Origin: Pedobacter sp.
Lineage (GTDB): Bacteria > Bacteroidota > Bacteroidia > Sphingobacteriales > Sphingobacteriaceae
NCBI RefSeq assembly: GCF_031119335.1
Contig: NZ_JAVHXT010000001.1
Span: 220,448 to 284,447, forward strand
DNA: 64,000 nt
Direction: 5' to 3'
The translations under genes and the position numbers were made by a program. Below are positions 9,840-21,575 of the stretch, one piece after another. The notes under the pieces were generated by a model. The model had not been told where the DNA came from and did not search any database. It was given only the letters and a program-made list of their open reading frames with translations. Positions within the stretch are counted from its first letter, which is position 1, and every line of letters begins with the position of its first letter.

Positions 9840-12800
9840 TTATTTATAGGCCAATTGTTGATTGTCAGCCTCTATAACCTGTTTGTAAAGAGCATTAAAC
9901 TCGCTTACTTTTTCTTTTGCTACAAAGTCTTTTTTAAAGGTCATTTCACGTTTAATAATAATTGTGTTTCCTTTTGGCTGACTGTTTAATCTATAGCTGA
10001 AAAACTCATTGTCGATAGTAAGTGGCTTAACAGTTTCCATTAATTTTTTGCCTTCTGGTAAAGTAAGTTCAATTTGCTCATCATTAGAGTCAGACCAAAA
10101 TAATTGGGTAAGATCTATACCAAAATGTCTAGGCTCGGTTACCGTTAAAGACGATGGCGCAACCGCTGTTGTCCAAGGGAGAGCAAAGATATTCATACCT
10201 GCCACTGGTTTACATACTTTTAAGATATTATAAGTAGAAGATGCTCTTAAGGTGTCTGAAACCGAAGTTTTAGGATCTAAATTCTCGAAACTTAAAGAAA
10301 TGGCTTCGTTATCAGGGTATTTTCCACTTATTTCGTCTTTCATTTTCTTCAATTGGTCTTTCGGAGAAAGATCTTTAAAGCTATAACGAATGTAGCTGGC
10401 CATAGAACCTGTGCAGAAATTAGTTTCTGTTAAATGCATATCGGCTCCTTTGATAGCTACTTTAGTAATGTAGCTCATCCGATTTTGTACTCGGTTTTTT
10501 GGTCGCAATTTAATGAGTTGGTTACTAGTTGCGTTAATTGGTAAAATAGAAGCGCCTAAATCGTCGTTACTGAATGAAGAAAAAGGTAAAACGTTAGAGG
10601 TAAGTTCTATATAATGTTCAGTACCTCCAATGTTAGCCTTGGCAATGCAATGGTTAAAATCGATACTAGGTAGTAATAAGGTGTTCTGTCCGTTATCTCT
10701 AGTTTTTACCAGTACTAGCTCTGCATCTACACCTACTTGTTTACACATGGCAACAAATAACGTAGAAACATCTTTACAATCGCCAATTCGTGAATTTATT
10801 ACTGTAGCCGGCGACTGTGGAACAATTCCACTTTGCCTAAATGATACAGAGCTGTAAGAAATATTTTGGGTAATGTATTGGAAAATCTTTTTAACTTTCT
10901 GCAGTTCTGTAGGCTTCTGCCCTGCAAATAGTTCGTCTGTTAATGTTCTAATTTCATAGCTACTTCTTGCCTTTGCGGTTGCTAAGTTATTATACCAATT
11001 AGAAACAAATTGCCAATCTGGTATGGTAGAGATGTATAAGATATTAGCAACATCGTCAAGCGGCGGCATTTTGTCTTCGTAGATCATACCTGCTGTATTA
11101 GTTGCTTCCCATTTGTAAAGATCAAATTCGTCGGCATCTACTTTTTTAGCTGGTATATCTTCAAGTGAAAATTTATGGTTAAATTTTTTATTCTTACTTA
11201 TTAATAGCGAATACTTATGGTTGATATATCGGCTACCGTGAGAAAAGTAAAAGGATGTCCAAAAGTGTGAAGTAAGACTGCCAACATTATAATTTCTTAG
11301 CTTGTAACGTATATTAATCACGTCTCCAACTTCTAAATTGGTAAATACTAGTTGGTTATCATTTTGCTCTGCTGGGGTTTTAGTACCATTTGACTTAATA
11401 GTTTCGGCTGCTTCTACAATTAAAGTTTGGTCGCTGTTGTAAGAGATATTGTACTGTTTGTAAGTTTCCAAGCCTTTAGCTGTGAATACTTTGGATGTTA
11501 AGAAATGTTTTTCTTCTGAGCCGCCATTTTCATAAACCACAGTTTGTACTTCTTCATTCAGAATAATAGAATGGTCATCTGGATAATCGGCTGCTTTGGG
11601 TGCACTTTTAATTTGCGCTGCTACATTTGGTTGCTCAAAATAGCTGAATACATCTTTGTTTTTCTTCAATCTGCGTAACTGCTCAATCGCTTCGTAATTA
11701 TTTGGGTTAATGCTGAGCGATTTTTTATAAGCTTCTTCTGCCTTGGTATTTTCTTTGCGAGCTTCGTGAATTGTACCTAAGGTTTTGTAGTACGAAGCAA
11801 TGTAGGGGGCTAATGCAATGGCCTTATTAATGTATTCTTCTGCCTTGTCATACTTTTGTAGCGTATAGTATTTACTGCTTAAATCACTATAGATACCAGT
11901 ACTCCCCGGATCTAGTTTAAGCTTTTCTAAATAGATGTCGAAACCGCCTTTGCTATTTCCCTTGTTAAAATAAGTGTTGGCTAAAATAGTAGCGTATTCG
12001 TAATCTTCATTTTCATTTAGATACTTGGTAAGTATGCCCTCGGCCTGAGAACTTTTTTTGATTTCTTTCTCTAATATATATTTGATGTATGAGAAGTTTC
12101 TGTTTTGTGGCCATCTTTTATAGGCTTTTTCTACTAATCCAATAATTTTGTCTTGCTCATTTCTTTTTCCAGATAAAGCTATTTTTTTTGCAATTACGTC
12201 TTCATCTTCTCCAAATCTCTTTTCTAATTCGCTTGCTATTTCTTCTGCTTTATCATAGTTTTCTTGGTTGTAAAATTCGCTGTAAGCTAATTTTAGGGCT
12301 TGTGTACTTTTAGGGTCTGCAGTTTTGATTTGTTCTTGTAGAGTTTCTACGCCAGTACGGTTATCTTCCTTCGAATGCAAGGCAATCATCAAGGTGTTTA
12401 TAAAAGTGCTTTCAGGGAACTTTTGCTTTAATTTTTCTAAGATAATTCTCGGTTCAAATACAAAATCATCTCTTAGATATAATTTAGCTAATAATAATTG
12501 ATTTAGATAGTTAGAAGTATCTGAAGCGACAAGGTTTTTGAAATATGCATACGATTTTGGTGTAATGCCCACTGCTTTGAAGCTACCCTCTTTTTGGTAG
12601 GGCTGATATTCATCTAAGTTGGTGATACCCGGAATTGGATAACCGTTAGCATCAGTTATTCTTATCAGGAAATTTGAGTTATTTGCGTAACTCTCTCCAA
12701 TTTGTACTAAAATTCTGTTGTTCCCTTTGTTAAGTTTTACAGTAGAAATGTAAGCGTCTAAGTCGTTGTTGCGTTCTTCTGCTTCGGTAATAATCAGCTG

Positions 12801-13571
12801 GTCGTTTACCCAAACTTTTACCGAGCCAGAAACACCAATTCTAAGCTGACCTTCTATATCGGTTGGGGCATTAACGAAGCTTTGTGCAAATACGATTGCA
12901 TTGTAAGCATCGTCATAGAAAGTAAAATCGAACCATTTATCACGTTTAAGGTGCGGCACTTTTCTCCATCCAAAATTGATGTTCTTTTTGCCTATGAATA
13001 CTGCATCCATTTGTGGATTGTTTAGCGGAGCATGTATTTTATCGAAACCGCTAGTTGAGATGTTTTCGAAAGTACTTGTAACTAACCAATTGTCTACGCT
13101 GCCTATTTGAGCAAATGCTTTTTCGGCATCAGCTAGTTTTTTAACGCTTTTGTAATGTTTTCCAATTACCGAATATGCCATTGCGTTAAGTGAACCATCG
13201 TAAGCTTTGTTTTTCACGATTTCATTCATTAATGCTAATGCAGCAGGTGTAATTTTACTGTAGCTACTGTTTACCGCTGGGCTACGCCACAATGCAGAAA
13301 GATAAGGTTCTGCATTTTTGCTGTTCAGGTAAAATTTCTGGAAATAGTTAAATGCATCATCATTTTTTTGCTCCAATTCGGCGAGCAAGCTCAAAGATAA
13401 ATAGGCATCGTTTGCGAACTCGGGCCGTTTGCTCAGCTCCTCAAATTCTTTTTTGGCAGCTTCTGTATCATTTTTGAGGAAGCTTTCCCATGCACTTTTA
13501 AAGCTATTTTGAGCGTTTGTCGTGAAGCAGAATAAAAGTGAGATCGATAAAAAATAGACAGTTTTCTTCAT
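9840..13571 (-). CDS. Large secreted TPR protein with DUF3857 / transglutaminase-like domain
   Basis: TPR-like repeats; transglutaminase-like GIVPQSPATVINSRIGDCKDVSTLFVAMCKQVGVDAELVLV. Confidence 0.8.
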   Translation of the reverse strand: MKKTVYFLSISLLFCFTTNAQNSFKSAWESFLKNDTEAAKKEFEELSKRPEFANDAYLSLSLLAELEQKNDDAFNYFQKFYLNSKNAEPYLSALWRSPAVNSSYSKITPAALALMNEIVKNKAYDGSLNAMAYSVIGKHYKSVKKLADAEKAFAQIGSVDNWLVTSTFENISTSGFDKIHAPLNNPQMDAVFIGKKNINFGWRKVPHLKRDKWFDFTFYDDAYNAIVFAQSFVNAPTDIEGQLRIGVSGSVKVWVNDQLIITEAEERNNDLDAYISTVKLNKGNNRILVQIGESYANNSNFLIRITDANGYPIPGITNLDEYQPYQKEGSFKAVGITPKSYAYFKNLVASDTSNYLNQLLLAKLYLRDDFVFEPRIILEKLKQKFPESTFINTLMIALHSKEDNRTGVETLQEQIKTADPKSTQALKLAYSEFYNQENYDKAEEIASELEKRFGEDEDVIAKKIALSGKRNEQDKIIGLVEKAYKRWPQNRNFSYIKYILEKEIKKSSQAEGILTKYLNENEDYEYATILANTYFNKGNSKGGFDIYLEKLKLDPGSTGIYSDLSSKYYTLQKYDKAEEYINKAIALAPYIASYYKTLGTIHEARKENTKAEEAYKKSLSINPNNYEAIEQLRRLKKNKDVFSYFEQPNVAAQIKSAPKAADYPDDHSIILNEEVQTVVYENGGSEEKHFLTSKVFTAKGLETYKQYNISYNSDQTLIVEAAETIKSNGTKTPAEQNDNQLVFTNLEVGDVINIRYKLRNYNVGSLTSHFWTSFYFSHGSRYINHKYSLLISKNKKFNHKFSLEDIPAKKVDADEFDLYKWEATNTAGMIYEDKMPPLDDVANILYISTIPDWQFVSNWYNNLATAKARSSYEIRTLTDELFAGQKPTELQKVKKIFQYITQNISYSSVSFRQSGIVPQSPATVINSRIGDCKDVSTLFVAMCKQVGVDAELVLVKTRDNGQNTLLLPSIDFNHCIAKANIGGTEHYIELTSNVLPFSSFSNDDLGASILPINATSNQLIKLRPKNRVQNRMSYITKVAIKGADMHLTETNFCTGSMASYIRYSFKDLSPKDQLKKMKDEISGKYPDNEAISLSFENLDPKTSVSDTLRASSTYNILKVCKPVAGMNIFALPWTTAVAPSSLTVTEPRHFGIDLTQLFWSDSNDEQIELTLPEGKKLMETVKPLTIDNEFFSYRLNSQPKGNTIIIKREMTFKKDFVAKEKVSEFNALYKQVIEADNQQLAYK

Positions 13572-13627
13572 AACTCAATTATAATCATTTTTTAATGACT
13601 AATCTTTGCCAGAAGAAAATTTATATG

Positions 13628-14590
13628 CTAATTTTCTCGCTCCATAATTTGCTTAGTCAACTCACGCAAGTAAGTTTTTCTGTTCTCTACAACTTCTAGC
13701 ATATCAAGCCCCTGGTATGCTTTAGCAAGGTACTGTTTCATTTGTGTTTGAGCCAATTCCTTGATGTTGTAGTTGTTGTAAAGAGCAGTTACAGCCTCAA
13801 CCTTTTGGGTAGCACTTTCGTGTTCGCCTAAAAGGATATCAGTTTCTGTAGGCTCAATTAGTGCTTTTGCCTTTAAATGTAGAAATGTTTTTTTGTTGGC
13901 GATGATATCTCCACCAACCTGCTTTCCAAATTTTTCTGGATCTCCATACACATCTAAAATATCATCTTGCAGTTGAAAAGCCACACCCAAGTTTTCTCCG
14001 AATTGATAAAGTAATTCCGCGTTTTTCTCATCGGCCCCGCCAACAATGGCGCCTAATTTCATAGCACCGCCTAGTAGTACGGCAGTTTTAAGCCTAATCA
14101 TTTCAATGTATTCTTCAATACTTACATCATCTCTGGTTTCAAATTCCATATCTAATTGCTGCCCTTCGCAAACCCCTTGTGCAGTTTGATTAAAGGTATC
14201 TAGCACAGGTTTTAAAACGCCGATATCAACTTTAGAAAGGTGTTTATTAGACTCTACCATCATCACATCGCCACTTAAAATGGCATTGTTAACGCCCCAC
14301 TTTTCGTGTACGGTTTGCTTGCCTCTGCGTAAAGGAGCATTGTCCATAATATCATCATGAACTAAAGTGAAGTTGTGGAAAGTTTCAATAGCCAAGGCTA
14401 CATCAAGTGCTTTGGTAACTTCGTCGGTAAAAAGTTCGGTAGCCATTAAAACCATTACAGGTCTAATTCTTTTACCACCTAAACTCATAATGTATTTTAT
14501 AGGCTCGTATAAATTCGCTGGATTTGCAGGGTATGCTATTTTTGGGATAGCATTTTCGATCAATTTTTGTAATTCTGTAGGGTTATGCAT
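13628..14590 (-). CDS. Polyprenyl synthetase family protein
   Basis: DDIMD and QLQDDILDVYGD aspartate-rich motifs, GGKRIRP. Confidence 0.93.
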   Translation of the reverse strand: MHNPTELQKLIENAIPKIAYPANPANLYEPIKYIMSLGGKRIRPVMVLMATELFTDEVTKALDVALAIETFHNFTLVHDDIMDNAPLRRGKQTVHEKWGVNNAILSGDVMMVESNKHLSKVDIGVLKPVLDTFNQTAQGVCEGQQLDMEFETRDDVSIEEYIEMIRLKTAVLLGGAMKLGAIVGGADEKNAELLYQFGENLGVAFQLQDDILDVYGDPEKFGKQVGGDIIANKKTFLHLKAKALIEPTETDILLGEHESATQKVEAVTALYNNYNIKELAQTQMKQYLAKAYQGLDMLEVVENRKTYLRELTKQIMEREN

Positions 14591-14592
14591 TA

Positions 14593-15768
14593 TTATGGAT
14601 CTATCATAGTGCCAAATGCAGATTTGCTTTCCATCATTTTAATGAAAGAATCTTCTAAAGCGGTTTGCTTTACAATAGGATTATCTTTCCAAAAATCTGG
14701 TTGATAAGCAATCGATTCGATTATGGCTTTGTCTTGTACTTTTCTATTTAATTCAGTAAATTTTTGAGTTTTCAAATTTTTATCTAACTGGAATACCGTT
14801 AGCATAGAGCTAATAACAGGATTTAGCGCTCTGCCTCTAATATTTAAGTTAAGATATAATTTTGAGGATATGCTTTCTAAAATAGGAATATCGGTTTTGG
14901 CGCCATTAAATGTTGCTATTGTGGTGCCTGCAGGTGGTATTTTGGAGGTCACATTAATGGTCATGGGTAAGTTGAAAATGCTGTTTTCCAATCGGTAAAC
15001 ATTAGTATCTTCTACACCAATGTAATAGGTAGAGTTAATGTAGAAATGCTTCTTGCTACCTTTGTATTTACAAGACACTACAGCAATATCCTGCTCTTTT
15101 TGTTCTATATATTTTTCGATGGTGATTTCAAAATCTTTGAGGCTTTTTAGTGTGACAAACTTTCCCGATTTTCGATCTTCGAATAAATAGCCAGCTAGCG
15201 CAAAAGTTAGGTACGATTGATTGCTCATAGAGAAGGAAACGCCTTCGTTAAGTTCGGCAAATCTGCTCTGTTTCGCTAACCAACCTTTAACTTTAGAAAC
15301 ATTAAATTCAAGATCATAAAATAGCTCGTAAATCTGGCTTGGTTTGCCATTAATAGAGGTCAATTGTCTGTAAAAAGCGTTGCCATGGAAACTTTCCTTT
15401 TGAAATTGAGTAGCTTTTTCCAATGCTGCTTTCACCAATCTTTGTCCACGATAAGGATCGACTACGACTGTTTTAAGATTAATAGCGGCAGGTTTTAGTT
15501 TAACGAATAAATTATTGGCAGCGTTTATTTCGTTTTCTAGCAACAAATAGCTGACGTGACTATACCTTAATTTAGCAGGTAGATTAAGACCTTTAAGTAT
15601 AAACTCACCTGCATCATTAGTAACAGTACTAATGTTCGTACCTACAATGCCAATAGAGACAAACGGAATTGCTTCTCCCGTAGTTTCATCTACAATTTTA
15701 CCTTGTATGGTTTGAGCCTTTGCAACTGTGCATGTCATCAGTAAAAGAAATAGAAAGTAATGGCGCAT
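14593..15768 (-). CDS. Carboxypeptidase-like regulatory domain-containing secreted protein
   Basis: Start at MRHYFLFLLLMTCTVAKAQ (signal peptide); IQGKIVDETTGEAIPFVSIGIVGTN CarbopepD_reg-like. Confidence 0.8.
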   Translation of the reverse strand: MRHYFLFLLLMTCTVAKAQTIQGKIVDETTGEAIPFVSIGIVGTNISTVTNDAGEFILKGLNLPAKLRYSHVSYLLLENEINAANNLFVKLKPAAINLKTVVVDPYRGQRLVKAALEKATQFQKESFHGNAFYRQLTSINGKPSQIYELFYDLEFNVSKVKGWLAKQSRFAELNEGVSFSMSNQSYLTFALAGYLFEDRKSGKFVTLKSLKDFEITIEKYIEQKEQDIAVVSCKYKGSKKHFYINSTYYIGVEDTNVYRLENSIFNLPMTINVTSKIPPAGTTIATFNGAKTDIPILESISSKLYLNLNIRGRALNPVISSMLTVFQLDKNLKTQKFTELNRKVQDKAIIESIAYQPDFWKDNPIVKQTALEDSFIKMMESKSAFGTMIDP

Positions 15769-15827
15769 TATAGATGTTGAATTGTTGTGTTGTTTTATTG
15801 TTGTTAAATTAGCCCCTCTCTCCCAAT

Positions 15828-15984
15828 AAATCCTATCGTGTGGATACATCTCATTCCTCCCCCTTGAATCCCCCTCCAAAGGGGGACACGTAGCGCTTAA
15901 GCATTTTGCATATCCCCCTCTCCGAGGGGGCAGGGGGAGGAAAATGGCATTTGCTAATATTTGTGTCCACACGCTAGGATGAAT
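15828..15984. repeat. REP/MITE-like intergenic element with imperfect terminal inverted repeats
   Basis: ATCCTATCGTGTGGATACA versus TGTGTCCACACGCTAGGAT, with inner G/C-rich arms CCCCCTCCAAAGGGGG / CCCCCTCTCCGAGGGGG. Confidence 0.7.
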
Positions 15985-16069
15985 TGGGATCTCTCCCCTG
16001 TAGGTAGAGAGTTCGTTCTTTGGAAGGTTGTTGCGTAAGTCCATCTGTTTGGTGAGATTACGGAGGGGC

Positions 16070-18205
16070 TTAATCCTGTACCAATGAAAAATCTATCTGA
16101 CGTTTAGATAAATCAACCTTCTTCACCTTAATCTGCACTTCATCTCCAAGTTGATATTTACGTTTTTTACGCTGCCCAATAATACAGTAATTTTTTTCAT
16201 CAAGTACATAAAAATCATCACTGATATCACGTAGACGTATCATTCCTTCACACTTATTCTCTTCAATTTCTACATACATTCCCCATTCGGTAACGCCAGA
16301 AATTATGCCGGTGTAAACAGAACCAATATTGTTTTCTAAATATTCTGCCTGTTTATATTTCACCGAAGCTCTTTCTGCATCTGCAGCACGTTTTTCCATT
16401 GCAGAGGAGTGTACACTTGCTGCTTCATATTCCTCGGCATTGGCCGATTTGCCACCATCAAGGTAAAGCGCTAGAAGGCGATGTACCATTACATCGGGGT
16501 AACGACGGATAGGAGAGGTGAAGTGTGTATAGTAATCGAATGCTAAGCCGTAATGGCTTGTTTTCTTCGTAGTATATATTGCTTTTGCCATAGAACGGAT
16601 GGCCAAAGAAGTAAGGATATTCTGTTCTTTTTTGCCCTCTACATCTGCCATTAAATAATTTAGGGACTTGGCAATGGCCTTATCAGATTTGGTATCGATT
16701 TTATAACCAAAGCGAGAAGCAAAAGTGGCGAAACTGGTCAAATTTTCCATGTTTGGCGAATCGTGCGAACGATAAACAAACGTGTATTTCTGCTTGCCTT
16801 TTCCTTTTTTCGCAATAAATTCAGCTACCTTTTTGTTAGCTAAAAGCATGAAATCTTCGATGAGCTTGTGTGCGTCTTTACGTTCTTTCACATATACGCC
16901 AATTGGCTTACCGAAATCATCCAATTTGAATTTAACTTCAGTACTCTCGAAGCTGATAGCGCCGTTTTTAAACTTAGCATCTCTTAATACGTAAGCTATC
17001 TCATTAAGCTTTAGGATTTCTTCTGTATAATCGCCGGCTTTGTTTTCTATTACTTCCTGCGCTTCTTCGTAGGTAAAACGTCTGTTTGAGTGGATTACCG
17101 TACGACCAAACCATTGATTGTGGATATTTGCGTCATCATCCATTTCAAAAACAGCTGCAAAACACAACTTATCTTCATTAGGGCGAAGTGAACAAACACC
17201 ATTACTTAATCGCTCTGGCAACATTGGGATCACTCTATCAACTAAATAAACGGAAGTGGCTCTATGTTCTGCTTCTTTATCTAAGCTGCTATTTGGGGTT
17301 ACGTAATGGGAAACATCTGCAATGTGGACACCAATTTCGTAATGACCATTGTCCAGTTTTTTGAAGGAAATAGCATCATCAAAATCTTTAGCGTCTATTG
17401 GATCAATAGTGAAAGTAACAGTATCTCTAAAATCCCTACGTCCTTTGATATCTTCTTCGCTAATTTGCTCTGGAATGGCGTTGGCTTCTTTTTCAACTTC
17501 AGATGGAAAACTCAACGGAAAACCATATTCGGCTAAAATGGCATTCATTTCGGTGTCGTTTTCACCCTGCTCGCCTAAAATATGTATAATTTTTCCGATT
17601 GGATTTTTTGCGCCTTCTGGCCAATCTTCCAATGCCACCTGCACTTTCTGACCATTTTTAGCGCCGTTTAAATCGCCGAGCGGTACAAAAATATCATGCA
17701 ACATTTTTCGGTCATCAGGAATTACAAAGGCAAAACGTTCAGATACTTTGGCTACGCCTATAAAATCTGTTTTTGCTCTTTTAATGATTTCTACAATCTC
17801 GCCCTCGTTCTTTCTACCGCTTTTTTTCTTGGCGAAAACATAAACCTTCACCTTGTCGCCATGTAATGCGTTTTTTAACTTTCGTGGCGCAACAAAAATA
17901 TCCTTCTCAAACTCATCATCAGGCACAATAAATGCAGAGCCGTCTGCGGTCATATCAACCGTACCAGTTACAAAGGTTTTTAGGTCCTTCATTTTGAACT
18001 TACCTCGTTCTGGTCTAACAAATAAACCTTTTTCGGTCTGTTCAATGAGAACTTCAAGTATTGTATCTATAGATGCCTTATCATCTAAGTTTAAACGGCT
18101 AGCTACCTGCTTATGGTTAAGTGCAATGTTCTTGTTTTTGTCAAAAACATCGCTTATTAACTGAGTGAGAACTAGTTTGAATTGTGCGTTCTTATTTTTT
18201 GCCAT
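16070..18205 (-). CDS. rnr: Ribonuclease R
   Basis: RNB motifs TIDPIDAKDFDDAISF, HYGLAFDYYTHFTSPIRRYPDVMVHR, C-terminal S1 domain. Confidence 0.95.
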   Translation of the reverse strand: MAKNKNAQFKLVLTQLISDVFDKNKNIALNHKQVASRLNLDDKASIDTILEVLIEQTEKGLFVRPERGKFKMKDLKTFVTGTVDMTADGSAFIVPDDEFEKDIFVAPRKLKNALHGDKVKVYVFAKKKSGRKNEGEIVEIIKRAKTDFIGVAKVSERFAFVIPDDRKMLHDIFVPLGDLNGAKNGQKVQVALEDWPEGAKNPIGKIIHILGEQGENDTEMNAILAEYGFPLSFPSEVEKEANAIPEQISEEDIKGRRDFRDTVTFTIDPIDAKDFDDAISFKKLDNGHYEIGVHIADVSHYVTPNSSLDKEAEHRATSVYLVDRVIPMLPERLSNGVCSLRPNEDKLCFAAVFEMDDDANIHNQWFGRTVIHSNRRFTYEEAQEVIENKAGDYTEEILKLNEIAYVLRDAKFKNGAISFESTEVKFKLDDFGKPIGVYVKERKDAHKLIEDFMLLANKKVAEFIAKKGKGKQKYTFVYRSHDSPNMENLTSFATFASRFGYKIDTKSDKAIAKSLNYLMADVEGKKEQNILTSLAIRSMAKAIYTTKKTSHYGLAFDYYTHFTSPIRRYPDVMVHRLLALYLDGGKSANAEEYEAASVHSSAMEKRAADAERASVKYKQAEYLENNIGSVYTGIISGVTEWGMYVEIEENKCEGMIRLRDISDDFYVLDEKNYCIIGQRKKRKYQLGDEVQIKVKKVDLSKRQIDFSLVQD

Positions 18206-18354
18206 AATTGTTTTGCAATTGTACCGAAGATAACAAATGTTGGCATAGGAATGTGTTTTTTAAGGCAAATAAATGCTTTTATCATCAATGCCTAAACGCA
18301 AAAAGAGCCCCGAATAAATTCGAGACTCCTTCAAAAAAAATTACCAATTATCTG

Positions 18355-19563
18355 TTAAGATTTTTTAAGATTGAAAACATAAGTTCCTCTACTTCCGCAA
18401 GCTACAAATACATAGCTGCCTGCAATTCTAGAGCTAATTACATTAAAATTGCCACCAAATGTACTTTGGAAGTGTGTTTTAGCAATTACTTTGATTTTAT
18501 TGTTTTCAATTTGTGCTACTACTAAGCTGTTGCCAGTAGAAACGTATATTTTATCTGCTACGATAGAAATCGAATTTACCCATCCACCAACATCTACCTG
18601 ATCTAACAATGCATTGGTAGTTTTGTCTACGTGAATTAAATAGTAGTTGTTACCGAATAAGAAGTTTCCATTAGTTAGAGAAGCTACAGATCCAATGCCA
18701 ACGCTGTTACTAGGAATTGGCCAATGTTTGTAATTAGTTTCTGCAGCAGTATTTGCATCAAAAGTAGCATAGCTGTAACCGTTGGTAGCGATGATATCGC
18801 GGTTAGAAATAGCGATAGATCTCGATCCTCCGTAGGGTTGAAAGGCTGTTCTGCTAGCTTTTTGCCCGTTGAAAGAAATTACGCTGATACCACCATTTGA
18901 AGAAGAGGCAGCATATAATTTACCGTTATATTCGTTGTATTTTACGTCTTTTGTTGAATAACCTTCTAAACCTACTGCTTGAGGCTCTGATAAACTGCCT
19001 CCATTGGTTTTCACGATGCCAACTACAGCAGGAGCTGGATATTTGTAGCTTTCGTAAGTTTTTAAATCCATACCTAGATACAAACGACCGCCACCGTTGT
19101 TGATACAAGTAATGTCTGCATCTGGAGTACTAACCGAAGAAACTAACTGAGGGACGCCAGATTGGATTTGGATAACATCTACACCGCCGCCATAAGCAGC
19201 GCCTGGAGTTTGATAGGCAATAGCGTAGTTGTTGCCATAAGCAGAAACTTCTAAAGCACTTAAAGGATTGTTATTTACACCCAATTGAGGCTCAATTTTT
19301 CCTTTATAAACTAATTGAAAAGGAAATGCTGTAGCAGTTGCCTCGGTAGTTTTTCCGAATGCGTTGGTCTCGGTTTCAGCTTGAAAGTTCAAGGTTACAC
19401 CTTCGTTAGTTAAATCTACGCGGTTTGAAGAGGTAGTGTTATCAATTTTAATGATTTTCGCAGCTTCATCTTCTTGCACAACTTCTTGTGTTTCTTTTTT
19501 ACAAGAGTAAATAGTTGCTGATAACAAAAGCGCTGCAACTAATAAATACTTGTTTCTTAACAT
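18355..19563 (-). CDS. Lipoprotein with predicted beta-propeller-like repeats
   Basis: Lipobox LLSATIYSCKK; repeating LYLGMD/LYAASS/IYVSTG-like strands. Confidence 0.6.
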   Translation of the reverse strand: MLRNKYLLVAALLLSATIYSCKKETQEVVQEDEAAKIIKIDNTTSSNRVDLTNEGVTLNFQAETETNAFGKTTEATATAFPFQLVYKGKIEPQLGVNNNPLSALEVSAYGNNYAIAYQTPGAAYGGGVDVIQIQSGVPQLVSSVSTPDADITCINNGGGRLYLGMDLKTYESYKYPAPAVVGIVKTNGGSLSEPQAVGLEGYSTKDVKYNEYNGKLYAASSSNGGISVISFNGQKASRTAFQPYGGSRSIAISNRDIIATNGYSYATFDANTAAETNYKHWPIPSNSVGIGSVASLTNGNFLFGNNYYLIHVDKTTNALLDQVDVGGWVNSISIVADKIYVSTGNSLVVAQIENNKIKVIAKTHFQSTFGGNFNVISSRIAGSYVFVACGSRGTYVFNLKKS

Positions 19564-19739
19564 CTTTTTTTAGTTTAATTTATTTTCTATATCGAAAAAT
19601 TATACCAAAAAGGAGTAAATGCGAAAAATGGTCTTACAATAGTGTTTGAGGTGTTTTTGTAAAACTATAAGTTGTGGAATTGGGGATTTTTAAGGTGTGA
19701 TTACTCTTTTTTTGAGTAATCAATTCCCCGTTTTTGTTG

Positions 19740-21446
19740 TTAGAAATTTCCTGGTATGGCGTCTATTAATTTTTGGGTATAAGCTGCTTTTGGTTTTTCA
19801 TAGATTTCCTCAGGGAAACCTTGTTCTTCTATTTTTCCCTTATTCATGATAATCATCCTATCGGAGATGTGTTTTACCACGGCCAAATCATGGGATATAA
19901 AAATGTAGGTCAATCCAAATTCTTCCTGCAAATCTCTTAACAGGTTTAAAACCTGTGCTTGTACCGAAACATCTAATGCCGAAACGGATTCGTCGCAGAT
20001 GATGAATTTTGGTTGAAGCGCCAAAGCACGTGCAATTACGATACGCTGCCTCTGTCCGCCAGAAAACTCGTGCGGATAACGGTTGAAGTGTTCTGCACCT
20101 AGGTTTACCTTTTCTAAAAGTTCTATTACGTGCGCTTTTCGTTCCGCGTCATTGGCATGGATGTTATGTACCACTAGAGGCTCCATAATTGATTGCCCAA
20201 CGGTGATTTTCGGGTTTAATGAAGAGTAGGGATCTTGGAAAATAATTTGAACGTCTCTGCGTAATTTCCTGAGTTCTTTTTTGTTTAAGTGGGTGATATC
20301 CCTACCATCAAAAATTAACTGACCAGAAGTAGGTTCTACTAAACGTAAAATTGTTCTTCCTAAAGTGGTTTTTCCACAGCCCGATTCGCCAACCAAGCCT
20401 AAGGTTTCTCCAGGGAAAACTTCAAAAGAAACCTGGTCAACTGCTTTTACATAATCATGTGTTTTACCAAACAAACCTTTTTTGATCGGGTACCAGGTGC
20501 ATAAGTTCTCGACTTTTAATATAGGAGCCTGGTTGTAGAGTTTTGCTCTTCGTTGGTTTACTTCTTCCTGTGTAAAAGCGTTTTTAGCTAAAAGATGCTG
20601 CAAACCTACCTCCTTATCTTCGTTAAGAAAGTCGGCTACGGTAGGCAACTTTTTGAGTAATCTTTTTGGCGATGGCCTACAAGCTAATAAACCTTTTGTA
20701 TACGGATGTTGCGGGTTTTCGAATAGTTGTTCTGCTTTTCCTTGTTCTACGATATCGCCTTTGTACATTACCAAAAGTTCATCGGCAATTTCACTCATCA
20801 ATCCCAAATCATGGGAAATGAAGATCATGGCCATATTACGTTCGGTTTTTAGACGCGATAACAACTGTAAAATAGTTTTTTGAACAGTTACATCTAATGC
20901 CGTTGTTGGTTCATCGGCAATTAATAATTCGGGGTTACAGCTTAAAGCCATGGCAATCATTACCCGTTGCTTTTGCCCGCCAGAAAGTTGGTGCGGGTAG
21001 CTTTCAAAAATATTCTCAGGACGAGGCAGTTGCACTTCCTTAAACAAAGCGATGGTTTGCGCCTTGGCAGTTTGTTTATCCACCTGTTGGTGCAACATAA
21101 TGGCTTCCCTAACTTGTTCGCCACAGGTAAAAACTGGGTTTAGTGAAGTCATTGGTTCCTGAAAAATCATGGCGATTTTGTTGCCACGATATTTCCTGAT
21201 TTCTTGGTCGCTTAAACTGAGTAAGTCGATAGTGTCTAGGTTAATTTCTCCATCTATCTGGGTGTGCTTACTGTCGTGCAAACGCATAATAGAGAATGAA
21301 GTCACCGATTTGCCTGAGCCAGATTCGCCAACAATGCCCAAAACTTTACCTCTTCCGAGATTAAAACTTACTTTGTGAACAGTTTCTAGCCAAACTTTGT
21401 CTTCTTGGTTATAAAATTTTACGGCAAGGTCTTTTACTTTAAGCAT
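19740..21446 (-). CDS. Dipeptide/oligopeptide ABC transporter, fused dual ATP-binding protein (DppD-DppF / YejF-like)
   Basis: Two Walker A ([16 protein letters not shown]) and two signature motifs ([16 protein letters not shown]). Confidence 0.93.
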   Translation of the reverse strand: MLKVKDLAVKFYNQEDKVWLETVHKVSFNLGRGKVLGIVGESGSGKSVTSFSIMRLHDSKHTQIDGEINLDTIDLLSLSDQEIRKYRGNKIAMIFQEPMTSLNPVFTCGEQVREAIMLHQQVDKQTAKAQTIALFKEVQLPRPENIFESYPHQLSGGQKQRVMIAMALSCNPELLIADEPTTALDVTVQKTILQLLSRLKTERNMAMIFISHDLGLMSEIADELLVMYKGDIVEQGKAEQLFENPQHPYTKGLLACRPSPKRLLKKLPTVADFLNEDKEVGLQHLLAKNAFTQEEVNQRRAKLYNQAPILKVENLCTWYPIKKGLFGKTHDYVKAVDQVSFEVFPGETLGLVGESGCGKTTLGRTILRLVEPTSGQLIFDGRDITHLNKKELRKLRRDVQIIFQDPYSSLNPKITVGQSIMEPLVVHNIHANDAERKAHVIELLEKVNLGAEHFNRYPHEFSGGQRQRIVIARALALQPKFIICDESVSALDVSVQAQVLNLLRDLQEEFGLTYIFISHDLAVVKHISDRMIIMNKGKIEEQGFPEEIYEKPKAAYTQKLIDAIPGNF

Positions 21447-21575
21447 TTATCAAGCGGATTTAACCATATAGACACATAGCATTACGTTTTTTAAATTGAA
21501 ATTCATTAAAAATTGATGAATTTGAAAAATGCTATCGATTTTGAAACTTATGTGCCTATGTGTTTCATTTTATCA

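Noticed and set aside
15769-16044. N-terminal extension of the 14593-16044 ORF
   Set aside because: The extension reads through a REP-like repeat; a signal peptide starts at 15768 (MRHYFLFLLLMTCTVAKAQ).
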